DNA from: DASQHY01 sp035602605
GTDB lineage: Bacteria > Acidobacteriota > Terriglobia > Acidiferrales > UBA7541
Reading direction: 5' to 3'
Assembly: GCA_035602605.1 (NCBI GenBank)
Contig: DATNLZ010000053.1
Coordinates: 1-34,318, forward strand
DNA: 34,318 nucleotides
Part shown: positions 10,508 through 18,158 of the stretch, piece after piece
Layout of the letters: each line of letters begins with the position of its first letter
Position numbering within the stretch: the first letter of the stretch is position 1
Position numbers and translations under genes: made by a program
Notes under the pieces: model-generated
The model's database searches: none
What the model saw: only the letters and a program-made list of their open reading frames with translations
What the model was told of the DNA's origin: nothing

Positions 10508-13500
10508 ATGGGGGTATTCAAAGTGGCTTTGGCAAACTGGTGTAAAAGGCTGTTCTGCGCTTTTCTTTTCCTTGTTCTGTTCTCATTAGTCTCAAGTCCA
10601 ATCTACTGTCAGACGAGCCGGGGAGCTTTGACTGGCACAGTCACTGATGCTTCAGCCGCGGTGGTCGCAAATGCCACCGTTACGATCACGCAGGTCGGTA
10701 CAAATTTGGAGCGCCAGACCAAAACCAACGAAGTCGGTATCTACCGGTTTGACGCGGTGGACCTCGGAACTTATACCCTGAGCGTGCAAGCTGCGGGATT
10801 TGTCAAGGAAGACACGGTCGGGATTGACATCCACGCTGCCAACACCACGAAGATTGACGTGTCCTTGAAAATTGGGGGTAGCGCGGAAGTAGTAACCGTG
10901 GAGGCCTCAACCCTCGAAGTCGCCTTGCAAACCTCGGAGCAAGTGCGGGGTGCAAATCTCTCTTCACACACGATCAGTAATCTTCCCCTTACAGGTCTCG
11001 ATAGCCTGACGCTGGCCCAATTGTTGCCGGGCGTATCGATCATGAATCAAAGCCTCGGAGGTTTCATCAATCAAAGTGGTACTTACGCGTTTTCGGTGAA
11101 TGGGCAAAGGCCGCGCGGCAATAACTTCATGATCGACGGAGTTGAGAATAATGATATCTCGATAACCGGACCCGCATACACGATCACGAATCCCGACGCA
11201 ATCCAAGAGGTCAACATACAGACTTCAAATTTCAGCGCCGAATTTGGCCGGGCCGGTGGAGCGGTTTTTAATCAGATTACGAAGTCCGGAACGAATAACC
11301 TCCACGGAACAGCAGCCTACCTATATACAGGAAGCGCCTTTTCGTCCTTGACGCATCTTCAAAGAAAAACATTTAGACATTCTCCGCGGCAGGTGGAAAA
11401 CATTCCAGACTTTACCATCGGTGGGCCGGTTGTTTTTCCTCATTTGTATGACGGACACAATAAGACATTCTTCTTTGCGGCAGCGCAGTGGGACCGGCAG
11501 TTCGGGAATATCACTTCGTCGACGGTATTAACTCTGCCAACGGACGCCGGCGTAGTTACTTTACAATCGCTCGCGGCGCAGTGCCCGCAAGCCGCGCTCT
11601 ATCTCAAGGCTTTGGGTTCTTTGCGTGGCGGTCAACGGTCCGGTAGCATCGACCTTAGCGCCCCGAGCGCCGTGGGCAGCTGCACGAATGCTACCCGTTC
11701 CGGGCTGTCTCTCGAGACCGGCTTGTTCACTCGTTCCGAGACTCACTCGTTTTTGGACAACAACCATCAAATTCGGATCGACCACCGGGCCTCGGACAAG
11801 CAGAACATGAGTTTTCGATGGCTCTATAACAGCAGCATTGATACACCGAGCGGATTAAACAATCTTCCAGGTTTCGATAATTCAAACCCCTCTAAGACTC
11901 TGACTGGAAGCTTTTCAGATACGTATACGATCAACCAGACTTGGACTAACGAGTTCCGATTCAACTATGGACGCATCGGCTTGGACTTCCCTCTGTTGGC
12001 CCCGGACCTTTTCCATGCCACCCTTGCGAGTTATTCGGGACTTGGAGTCACTGGGTTTGGAGGAGCCACCAATATCCCGCAGTTCAGGTTCGCAAACAAC
12101 TGGCAATATCAGGATACGATGAGTTTGCTGCGTGGCAAGCACACCTTCCGCTTCGGAGCGGATTTCTTACGGCAGTTGGCTCGGCAGCACCCGCCATTCA
12201 GCGAGCGCGGCTCGTTGGCTTACCGCGCGGGTGGAGGGGCGACTGACTTTTCCAACTTTCTGGATGATTTTGGCGGGATCGGAGGGAGCCTCAACCGACA
12301 GTTCGGGGATTCGGTTTACCACCCCAACCTGTTTCGGCAATCGTATTTCTTCCAGGATTCCTGGAAGACCACGCAGAATCTCACTCTAAATCTCGGATTG
12401 CGTTATGAGAATTTCGGAACGCCTGTCAATGTCTTCAAGGTTGCCGCTTTTACCGATTATGACCCGGTGAATTTCGCGGCGCCGCACAAAGTGCAGCCTG
12501 ACAACAACAATTTTGCACCGAGCGTCGGGTTCGCGTGGAATCCTAAGGGCTCGAGCTGGCTGGAGAGAGCTATGGGGGGACGCAAGACTGTCTGGCGAGG
12601 CGGCTTCCAGGTGACCTATGACACGTGGTTTAACAATCTTCTTTCGAACATAGCCGGTTCCTCGCCCAACACATTGGGCACCACGATTCCATCAACGGTT
12701 GCCGCTGGTCCACGCGGAATAGCGAACTACACTGCACGATTCAATGCCATTCAGGCCGCGCCTGCCACCGCTCTTAGCGCTCAATCAAACCTTTTCCTAG
12801 AACCATTTAAGAATCCTTATACGGAGCGTTGGTCGCTCGGAGTCGAGCGAGAGCTGCCTTACGGTGTCTTGACGGACATTTCTTATGTAGGGTCAGTGTC
12901 GCACAAGCTGTTTCGGTCTATTGATATGAATCCAATTGTGGATCCGACCACCGGAACTCGATTCCGACCGAATGTGGGCATCCGCACAGTGCGCGCGACA
13001 TCCGCAAACTCGAATTATGAATCGCTCCAACTCGATCTCAGAAGGCGCTTTAGCTCAACGCCCGTGGGACTGGTGGTCTTTGTCGGGTCCTACACCTATT
13101 CACATTTTCTTGATGAAACGAGCGACGTTTTTGCGCGTGACGCGTCACTAAGTCCCTTCCAATCGGTTTCTCAAGTACTGGGTGCGAGCCGGCACCTAGA
13201 TTACGGGGATTCGGACTACGATCGCAGGCACGTCGGTTCAATAGGTTTTGTTTGGGATGTTCGTGGGCCCCAAAACGGGCTTGCCGGAACTTTGATTGGT
13301 GGCTGGCAGCTCTCCGGGACGGCTCATTGGCAAACCGGTTTCCCGTTCACGGTGGTAAACGGTACCGATCGCAATGGTGATGGCCAAGTGGATGCAGATC
13401 GGCCGGACATCAGCAACCCCGCGGCTCCGTTAAATACTCGGGCCGTTCGTAAGAGCACATGTGCGAGCGGCTATGGAAACCCAGACATAGCTCGCACGCC

Positions 13501-13816
13501 ATGTGTTATTGATCTCGCCGCGGTGCACTTTATCGAAGGAATCGGAGGCCCCAATGCTCGAACCGTTGGTCGCAATACGTTGCGGGCACCTGGTATCGAC
13601 AATCTGGACTTCGGCATCGCAAAGAAGTTCCGGTTTACCGAAAGGACCAACCTAGAATTTCGTACGGATATGCTCAACGCACTTAACTCCATCAGTCTGG
13701 GTTATCGCGTCGCTCCGAGGACGGTCAGCGGTGGAACACCCGGCACCTTTCTGAATTTTGGCCAGACAGAATCTGTCGGTCGAACAATGAGGATGAGGTT
13801 GAAGCTGACTTTCTAA
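10508..13816 (+). CDS. TonB-dependent receptor, Oar-like, with carboxypeptidase-regulatory domain (1102 aa)
   Basis: This is an outer-membrane beta-barrel transporter/adhesin of the acidobacterial Oar type. Signal peptide: CKRLFCAFLFLVLFSLVSSP. A CarboxypepD_reg (transthyretin-like) domain covers about 38-120 (GALTGTVTDASAAVVANATV, then GIYRFDAVDLGTYTLSVQAA). A plug follows (ISNLPLTGLDSLTLAQLLPG, VNGQRPRGNNFMIDGVENND). The barrel has typical C-terminal features (F-x-T-D-M-L-N-A-L-N) and ends RMRLKLTF with the terminal Phe used for outer-membrane insertion. The length is usual for this group. The ATG at 10508 has a weak ribosome site; GTG at 10523, with GGGGG before it, is an alternative. The substrate is unknown, and oligosaccharides are commonly suggested. 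Confidence 0.95.
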   Translation: MGVFKVALANWCKRLFCAFLFLVLFSLVSSPIYCQTSRGALTGTVTDASAAVVANATVTITQVGTNLERQTKTNEVGIYRFDAVDLGTYTLSVQAAGFVKEDTVGIDIHAANTTKIDVSLKIGGSAEVVTVEASTLEVALQTSEQVRGANLSSHTISNLPLTGLDSLTLAQLLPGVSIMNQSLGGFINQSGTYAFSVNGQRPRGNNFMIDGVENNDISITGPAYTITNPDAIQEVNIQTSNFSAEFGRAGGAVFNQITKSGTNNLHGTAAYLYTGSAFSSLTHLQRKTFRHSPRQVENIPDFTIGGPVVFPHLYDGHNKTFFFAAAQWDRQFGNITSSTVLTLPTDAGVVTLQSLAAQCPQAALYLKALGSLRGGQRSGSIDLSAPSAVGSCTNATRSGLSLETGLFTRSETHSFLDNNHQIRIDHRASDKQNMSFRWLYNSSIDTPSGLNNLPGFDNSNPSKTLTGSFSDTYTINQTWTNEFRFNYGRIGLDFPLLAPDLFHATLASYSGLGVTGFGGATNIPQFRFANNWQYQDTMSLLRGKHTFRFGADFLRQLARQHPPFSERGSLAYRAGGGATDFSNFLDDFGGIGGSLNRQFGDSVYHPNLFRQSYFFQDSWKTTQNLTLNLGLRYENFGTPVNVFKVAAFTDYDPVNFAAPHKVQPDNNNFAPSVGFAWNPKGSSWLERAMGGRKTVWRGGFQVTYDTWFNNLLSNIAGSSPNTLGTTIPSTVAAGPRGIANYTARFNAIQAAPATALSAQSNLFLEPFKNPYTERWSLGVERELPYGVLTDISYVGSVSHKLFRSIDMNPIVDPTTGTRFRPNVGIRTVRATSANSNYESLQLDLRRRFSSTPVGLVVFVGSYTYSHFLDETSDVFARDASLSPFQSVSQVLGASRHLDYGDSDYDRRHVGSIGFVWDVRGPQNGLAGTLIGGWQLSGTAHWQTGFPFTVVNGTDRNGDGQVDADRPDISNPAAPLNTRAVRKSTCASGYGNPDIARTPCVIDLAAVHFIEGIGGPNARTVGRNTLRAPGIDNLDFGIAKKFRFTERTNLEFRTDMLNALNSISLGYRVAPRTVSGGTPGTFLNFGQTESVGRTMRMRLKLTF

Positions 13817-14039
13817 CTAAGAAAAGTCAGGACACCCCCATTTCTCTTGTTATTCTCCTCCTCCCGATCACTCGGCGGGCTCTGGAGAACTTAAGCCCTA
13901 TCACCAAGACAACTCGCAAACCACGATGTTGGACTCACCTTGGACTTGGCAAGTTGAGGTGGCGTGCTTTTGCATCTTCCAATGCGCACCGCCCGAACCG
14001 ATCAACAGCAATCCACTCACAGGGAAGAAGGAGACGAGT

Positions 14040-14111
14040 ATGTCATCGAAACCAAAGAGAATTGGAACTATAGAGCCCCAAGCAACCTCCACCCAGGCGG
14101 AGAAGCCTTAA
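14040..14111 (+). CDS. Possible micropeptide or truncated gene start (23 aa)
   Basis: A strong ribosome site (AAGGAG, seven bases before the ATG) precedes a 23-codon frame, MSSKPKRIGTIEPQATSTQA then EKP and TAA. It follows the receptor by about 220 bases and stops four bases before the end of the convergent lectin-fold gene. It may be a real small peptide or the start of a gene lost by rearrangement. The rest of 13817-14039 holds nothing recognised. Confidence 0.25.
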   Translation: MSSKPKRIGTIEPQATSTQAEKP

Positions 14112-14114
14112 CCC

Positions 14115-15302
14115 CTAGTGAACTCCGTCCATGTTATCGAAGCGGCAAATAAAGCCCCAGCCGCCGGTTAGCTCACTCACTGCTAGCATCAAGTCGTTGT
14201 GTCCTTTTTTGAGCGGCAAATATACTGCGTCGTTTTCTGGATTTACAATGCCCAGAAATCCGGGGTCGCGGAAGCGTTGGGCACTTCTGCCGCGGTAAAG
14301 AATCTTGTCGTTCAGAAAAACGCTTATGTCGTCGCTGTAACCGACGTTGAGTTTCTTTAGTTGATCCCTATCGGACACTACCGTGGTGCGCGCGTAAACC
14401 ACCAGCATTCCTTTTTGCGGCTCGAGGCGCTTTGAGAAATCGTTTGCAAAGGTGGGGTTGACTTCCGGGCTCCTTCGGTACCGATTGATTACTACGAACC
14501 CCGGGGGTTCAGCCGCGATGTCCTGCCACTTCATCGCCTCCGCTTCCGATTTCGATAGCGGGCGCTCGAGATCGCGCTCTAAGCCATCCAGACTCGGCGA
14601 CAGGCTCCATTTTGTAATTGTTGCCGCCGGCATTGCAGGTTCATGACGCTCCCATGCCACGGGTGGCGTCTCGCGTATTGCGAAATTCGAGAAGTAAGCG
14701 GGACCCTTCAAGCCTACGCCACCTTTGCGAATTCCACTTTTCAAATCGTTCATGACGAGCGAAGGCTCGCGCATATCGTTGACGTACAGCTTCGCCTGCG
14801 CACCCGTTATCTCAAGGCGCACATGAAACCAAACGTCTCTCGGAATATCGACGGCTCGCGTGAAACCTGGACCGTTATAGATTTGCCAGACCGCTGCTCC
14901 GTTCAGGATCGGCGTATATTGCTGGGCGTCGTCCAGACCGGTTTTGTGTGGCCGCAGATAAACCACCTCGCTGTTGCCGTCTCCTTGTGTGCGGAAAAGG
15001 ATTTCGTAAAATCCGCGTGCTCCACTGCCGGCCATGTCGACGTCTATTACGCCGTCGGTCATTTCGAAATCTTTCAGCGAGGCGGCGCCGCCTTGCAACC
15101 AGAGACAGCGTCGACTTAAATATTCGGTGACTTTAGCCTTACCCTCGAGCTGCCAGCGTGGAGGATCGGTCGGAATAGATTGTGCCTGAGCCGCGCAAAA
15201 GGTACCGAGGCACACGACGCCCAGACCCAGGCGCAACATTATTTTTATTGATTTGTCTCGCACATTCCAGTGTCTTGCGTTTGTCATGTCCAGCATTGGC
15301 AT
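14115..15302 (-). CDS. Secreted lectin-fold (LamG/DUF1080-like) protein (395 aa)
   Basis: The start at 15302 overlaps the stop of the upstream frame as TAATG and has GGGAG nine bases before it, indicating translational coupling. After a short leader there is a signal segment (IMLRLGLGVVCLGTFCAAQA). Residues of about 55-220 show a concanavalin-A/LamG-like jelly roll: VIDVDMAGSGARGFYEILFR, EVVYLRPHK, VWFHVRLEITGAQAKLYVND and GVGLKGPAYFSNFAI. The C-terminal ~150 residues form a second beta domain (ISVFLNDKILYRGRSAQRFR; NDLMLAVSELTGGWGFICRF), possibly a jelly-roll module. No catalytic residues were recognised, so carbohydrate binding is inferred from fold alone. Confidence 0.75.
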   Translation of the reverse strand: MPMLDMTNARHWNVRDKSIKIMLRLGLGVVCLGTFCAAQAQSIPTDPPRWQLEGKAKVTEYLSRRCLWLQGGAASLKDFEMTDGVIDVDMAGSGARGFYEILFRTQGDGNSEVVYLRPHKTGLDDAQQYTPILNGAAVWQIYNGPGFTRAVDIPRDVWFHVRLEITGAQAKLYVNDMREPSLVMNDLKSGIRKGGVGLKGPAYFSNFAIRETPPVAWERHEPAMPAATITKWSLSPSLDGLERDLERPLSKSEAEAMKWQDIAAEPPGFVVINRYRRSPEVNPTFANDFSKRLEPQKGMLVVYARTTVVSDRDQLKKLNVGYSDDISVFLNDKILYRGRSAQRFRDPGFLGIVNPENDAVYLPLKKGHNDLMLAVSELTGGWGFICRFDNMDGVH

Positions 15303-15867
15303 TATGGCTGCTCCCCGACTTGATAAAGTCCCACCCCTTGCGTGTCGTTGGCGCATTTTTCTTCCCGCAGCACGGTCACCAGGTCGAAGCGAGTTCCCCG
15401 GATACCCAAATCCCCTCCGCTGCCCAAGACCAGTCTGTCGGCCTGCTTCACGGTGAGCGGCACGGATGCGACCATGCTCTCCCAAGCCAAAGTGAGCTTG
15501 GACTCGTATCCGTCACCGGGATAGAGCAGCCAGGTAGTCTCACCGCCAAACACTGGCTGGTACTGAATCGAAGCCCCGCGGCCTTCCCTGGGTCGACAAT
15601 GGACGATCTCGTAGTCCGCGGTAGATATCATCGGAAAGGCAACACCCCCAAACGATTCTTTGGCGGATCAAAGGCGAACTCGATAGTCCCGTATTGAATA
15701 GATAAATCGGGACGGTAGGCGATTTCACGTGCAAGTTGAATGCTTGTCAGCGTAGGTGTCACGTTTGCTGGTAGCACGGCATCCCCAATGACCCAAGAGT
15801 TGAAGCCATTCAAAGGTCTTGACACGGATGTATGCACATTTGCGCACCTACCGGAAGCGAAGCCCAA
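15302..15867 (-). pseudogene. Frameshifted paralogue of the lectin-fold gene
   Basis: Two frames join across a shift near 15645-15656. The first (15867 onward) gives WVIGDAVLPANVTPTLTSIQ and GTIEFAFDPPKNR. The second gives FGGVAFPMISTADYEIVHCR, then QYQPVFGGETTWLLYPGDGY to the TAA at 15302. One base missing from the coding sequence would account for it. The joined product aligns by eye with the neighbouring gene (EIVHCRP...QYQPVFGGETTWLLYPG against EVVYLRP...QYTPILNGAAVWQIYNG). The ribosome site and start are unclear (TTG at 15867). The second frame still terminates in the TAATG coupling, suggesting both were once an operon. Confidence 0.6.
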
Positions 15868-15940
15868 TTAGCAGGTCGGAAAACCTTCGGCAAATATTCT
15901 TTTCTCGCCCACGGCATTTCCCCATGCGCCTTACCACCGG

Positions 15941-16366
15941 TCAGCTCGGTTGAAGGCGGAATCCGAGCTGCTCGCCGGTGCGACGAATGCGATCGTCAAG
16001 ACTTAGGAGTTCCACATTCGGGACGGTGGAACGTACGGCCAATGCGGACGCTAAGTGAATTGCATCAAGGGTACGCACAGGTTCCAGGGGAAACGGACGT
16101 CTTGCTCTGTCGACAATGTCCAAACTGAGCCGGCTCAGGTGCCAGTGTGCAGCGGCTGCATTCAGAAGCGCCCGGCGATCGGCGGCCGTGGCTTCATCGA
16201 TTTCTCCGAGCGTGACCGCGCGGATCAACACGCGATCACACTCAATAAGCACGAGATCGGAGGCCATCACAAGCTCCGCACGCCGGAGCACCTCGCGGAC
16301 GCGGCGGCCAGTGACTTCCCCAAGCAGCCACGCCAACACCGCGCTGGACTCAGCATAGACGTTCAT
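15941..16366 (-). CDS. vapC: VapC-type PIN-domain toxin (141 aa)
   Basis: This is a PIN-domain ribonuclease of a type II toxin-antitoxin pair. The acidic residues are Glu6 (in YAESSAVLAWL, where most VapCs have Asp), Glu42 (VLIECDRVL), Asp101 (LDAIHLASAL) and Asp124/Asp125 (LSLDDRI). The Asp-to-Glu change at the first position is unusual but conservative. Its ATG overlaps the antitoxin stop by four bases (ATGA, 16363-16366), so translation is coupled. Length is normal for the family, and the frame is intact. Confidence 0.88.
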   Translation of the reverse strand: MNVYAESSAVLAWLLGEVTGRRVREVLRRAELVMASDLVLIECDRVLIRAVTLGEIDEATAADRRALLNAAAAHWHLSRLSLDIVDRARRPFPLEPVRTLDAIHLASALAVRSTVPNVELLSLDDRIRRTGEQLGFRLQPS

Positions 16367-16656
16367 CGCGTACCGCGCTCCTCATCGAGGAGGACAGTGG
16401 CACGGTGTCGCTTCAGGAGAGGTGAAAGTTTCGGATACAACGTCGCATCATTTGACGCACCGAGCGTCAGCTGCCCTCTCCTCGCCAGTGCCCTCAGCCC
16501 ATATGGGACACCCGTCTCATCGAGCCCTGGTCCCGCTGGGAGGAGTTCGGCAACGACTTCACCGCGATCCGTCACCAACACGCTCTTGCCGGACCGTACT
16601 TCCCGAACATACTCGCTCAAATTGTTCTTCAGTTCCCGAAGCCCCACGCTTTTCAT
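16363..16656 (-). CDS. vapB: Phd/YefM-type antitoxin (97 aa)
   Basis: The N-terminus MKSVGLRELKNNLSEYVREV, then SGKSVLVTDRGEVVAEL is the Phd/YefM DNA-binding fold, and the C-terminal half (LSPLLKRHRATVLLDEERG) would wrap the toxin. It is the first gene of a two-gene operon with the PIN toxin. The start lies only four bases from a 28-base palindrome, leaving no room for a ribosome site, so the mRNA may be leaderless. Autoregulation by antitoxin or complex binding is the family norm. Confidence 0.9.
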   Translation of the reverse strand: MKSVGLRELKNNLSEYVREVRSGKSVLVTDRGEVVAELLPAGPGLDETGVPYGLRALARRGQLTLGASNDATLYPKLSPLLKRHRATVLLDEERGTR

Positions 16657-16660
16657 AATT

Positions 16661-16688
16661 ACAATGTAGCTTCATGAAGCTACATTGT
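16661..16688. promoter_or_regulatory. Perfect 28-base palindrome, probable antitoxin operator
   Basis: The half-site ACAATGTAGCTTCA is followed immediately by its exact reverse complement. It begins four bases upstream of the antitoxin start codon and would overlap the promoter, so binding would block transcription. Position and symmetry fit TA autoregulation; the binding itself is inferred. Confidence 0.7.
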
Positions 16689-17211
16689 CAACGCTAAAAG
16701 TTCTTTCTTGGCAACTCCCGCCCATGTTCGAGAGTCAATGATTTGTTCCAACGAATTCCGTGTCAGTTCGAATGGCGAAACGAGGCATGGTCATACGTAC
16801 GGTGGTGTGCAAAAATTCCATCCACCGATTTTCAACGCAACGCAACGCAACATTGTTACATCGTGATCGCCTGGTTAGTGGGCCCTCAGTTTCGGTTTCT
16901 TGAATGTTGTTGATTTCACAGACATTCGCGCCGGGTAGCATTTTCGGTAGGGACAGGCTAAAGAAGTAGGAAAAGCGAGGTTCTGGACGGATGGTCGCTA
17001 GCCTTGATCGGAAATGCCTCGGGCAGAAGAGTTCCCGTCAACCGCGTACGCGGCTCCGAGGCATTTTCGATAAGGAGGATCTTGTCGGCAATCCGGAAAC
17101 TGGAACCCGACCGATAACTTCAGAGCAGCCCGTGATACGCCCGGAATCGTCAAGAAGGGCAACTGGGTTTCCAACTTCCCACAGCCGGACCTCTGGGGGG
17201 CTTGCGAAATT
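16689..17211. other. Gene-poor stretch with structured element
   Basis: No convincing gene was found. Open frames at 16735-16941 (minus) and 16991-17296 (plus) lack ribosome sites and family resemblance. It contains a short CAACG tandem repeat near 16834-16850 and the nested inverted repeat described at 17012-17066. Confidence 0.4.
17012..17066. repeat. Nested inverted repeat (11-base arms around a 12-base palindrome)
   Basis: AAATGCCTCGG (17012-17022) is matched by CCGAGGCATTT (17056-17066). Inside the loop, CCGCGTACGCGG (17042-17053) is itself a perfect palindrome. A purine-rich AAGGAGG follows at about 17071, but no reading frame of useful length. It could be a REP/MITE-type element, a terminator-like hairpin or a structured RNA. 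Confidence 0.55.
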
Positions 17212-17343
17212 TCACTCGTCCGGGCGATATACAGCCACTTGCCCGGTCTGTTCGAGCGTGATGTTTTCAACTCCGCGCAATTTGCCTGTGCAATAGACCT
17301 CGATTGAGTTGCTTCCATACCAAAGTAGCCGCACAAGCGATGC
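17212..17343 (-). pseudogene. C-terminal remnant of an unidentified protein (43 codons)
   Basis: The frame reads LVRLLWYGSNSIEVYCTGKL, then RGVENITLEQTGQVAVYRPD and E before TGA. It has a convincing alternating beta pattern and a natural-looking end but no start: an in-frame TGA precedes it at 17344. I cannot name the family. It looks like the end of a secreted beta-sandwich protein whose body has been lost. Confidence 0.35.
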
Positions 17344-17420
17344 TCAGGGTAGCGTTAACAACAATCGGGGGTATCGCGTTCCGAAATCGGTGACAAAGCA
17401 ACGCGGCCGCAAGACCCGAC

Positions 17421-18080
17421 CTACGGTAGATGTGGGCATTCAGGCGTGCTGATGCTTCGCAATTTCTCCAGCAGAATCGTGCGTGCGCGGAAATAGGCGT
17501 GCTTGTCATCAAGCAACTGATGCGCCCAGTGCGCTCCCATGGCGATGCCGTGGATCTCAAAGGTCAGACGTGTGGGATCGACTTTGGTGTCGAGGTGGCC
17601 GGCTTTCTGGGCTTCGCAGACGGCGCGCGTGATGGCGCCAATCCACTCGTGCATGATGGCCGCGATACGGTCGCGCACAACGCCGCGCCGGCTGTCGAAC
17701 TCGAAGCTGGCAGCGCTAAAGAAACAGCCTCCTTGGAAAACCCGCTTTTCAACCAGAGCCAGCCAATACTCGAGCAGGCCCCAGAGGCGGGGCATCCCTC
17801 TGGGCGCGGCGATGGCAGGTCGCGTGACCTTTTTGATGAAAATCTGGCGGGCGAGCTCGACGGTCGCTAACTGAAGGTCTTCCTTGGAACCAAAATGCGC
17901 GAAGAGACCACTCTTGCTCATTTTTAGTTGTGTGGCGAGAGAGCCGACGGTGAGTCCCTCGAGGCCCTGAATCGAGGCAATGTCCACGGCACGGGCCAGG
18001 ATTGCTTCTCGGGTACGGAGACCGCGAGCCTGACGGCGGGGGATAGTCTTCTTGCGAGGGGTGAGCACGGCCTTGGCCAT
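17421..18080 (-). CDS. TetR-family transcriptional regulator (219 aa)
   Basis: The N-terminal HTH is clear: REAILARAVDIASIQGLEGL, then TVGSLATQLKMSKSGLFAHF and GSKEDLQ. The C-terminal ligand domain (EYWLALVEKRVFQGGCFFSA ... IGAITRAVCEAQKAGHL) is of the common TetR_C type with GGCFF. ATG at 18080 is chosen; a TTG at 18098 would add six residues. A near-perfect 22-base palindrome lies 26 bases upstream, between this gene and the divergent plus-strand gene, so it most likely represses itself and that gene. Confidence 0.92.
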   Translation of the reverse strand: MAKAVLTPRKKTIPRRQARGLRTREAILARAVDIASIQGLEGLTVGSLATQLKMSKSGLFAHFGSKEDLQLATVELARQIFIKKVTRPAIAAPRGMPRLWGLLEYWLALVEKRVFQGGCFFSAASFEFDSRRGVVRDRIAAIMHEWIGAITRAVCEAQKAGHLDTKVDPTRLTFEIHGIAMGAHWAHQLLDDKHAYFRARTILLEKLRSISTPECPHLP

Positions 18081-18106
18081 GAAAAGACTGTAACACAAAC
18101 GAATAA

Positions 18107-18128
18107 ATAGTACGAACGTTCGTATTAT
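18107..18128. promoter_or_regulatory. TetR-type operator between divergent genes
   Basis: The core TACGAACGTTCGTA (18111-18124) is a perfect 14-base palindrome. Allowing one mismatched pair it extends to 22 bases (ATAG on the left, TTAT on the right). Placement between the tetR-like gene and the gene at 18159 fits autoregulation and control of the neighbour. Confidence 0.75.
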
Positions 18129-18158
18129 GTGTTAAGCTTCACGGCCAGAGGTCAGGCC

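Noticed and set aside
16834..16850. CAACG tandem repeat as a CRISPR or regulatory array
   Set aside because: Only about three copies of five bases; no spacers.
16735..16941. 68-codon minus-strand frame
   Set aside because: No ribosome site, Cys/Arg-rich random composition.
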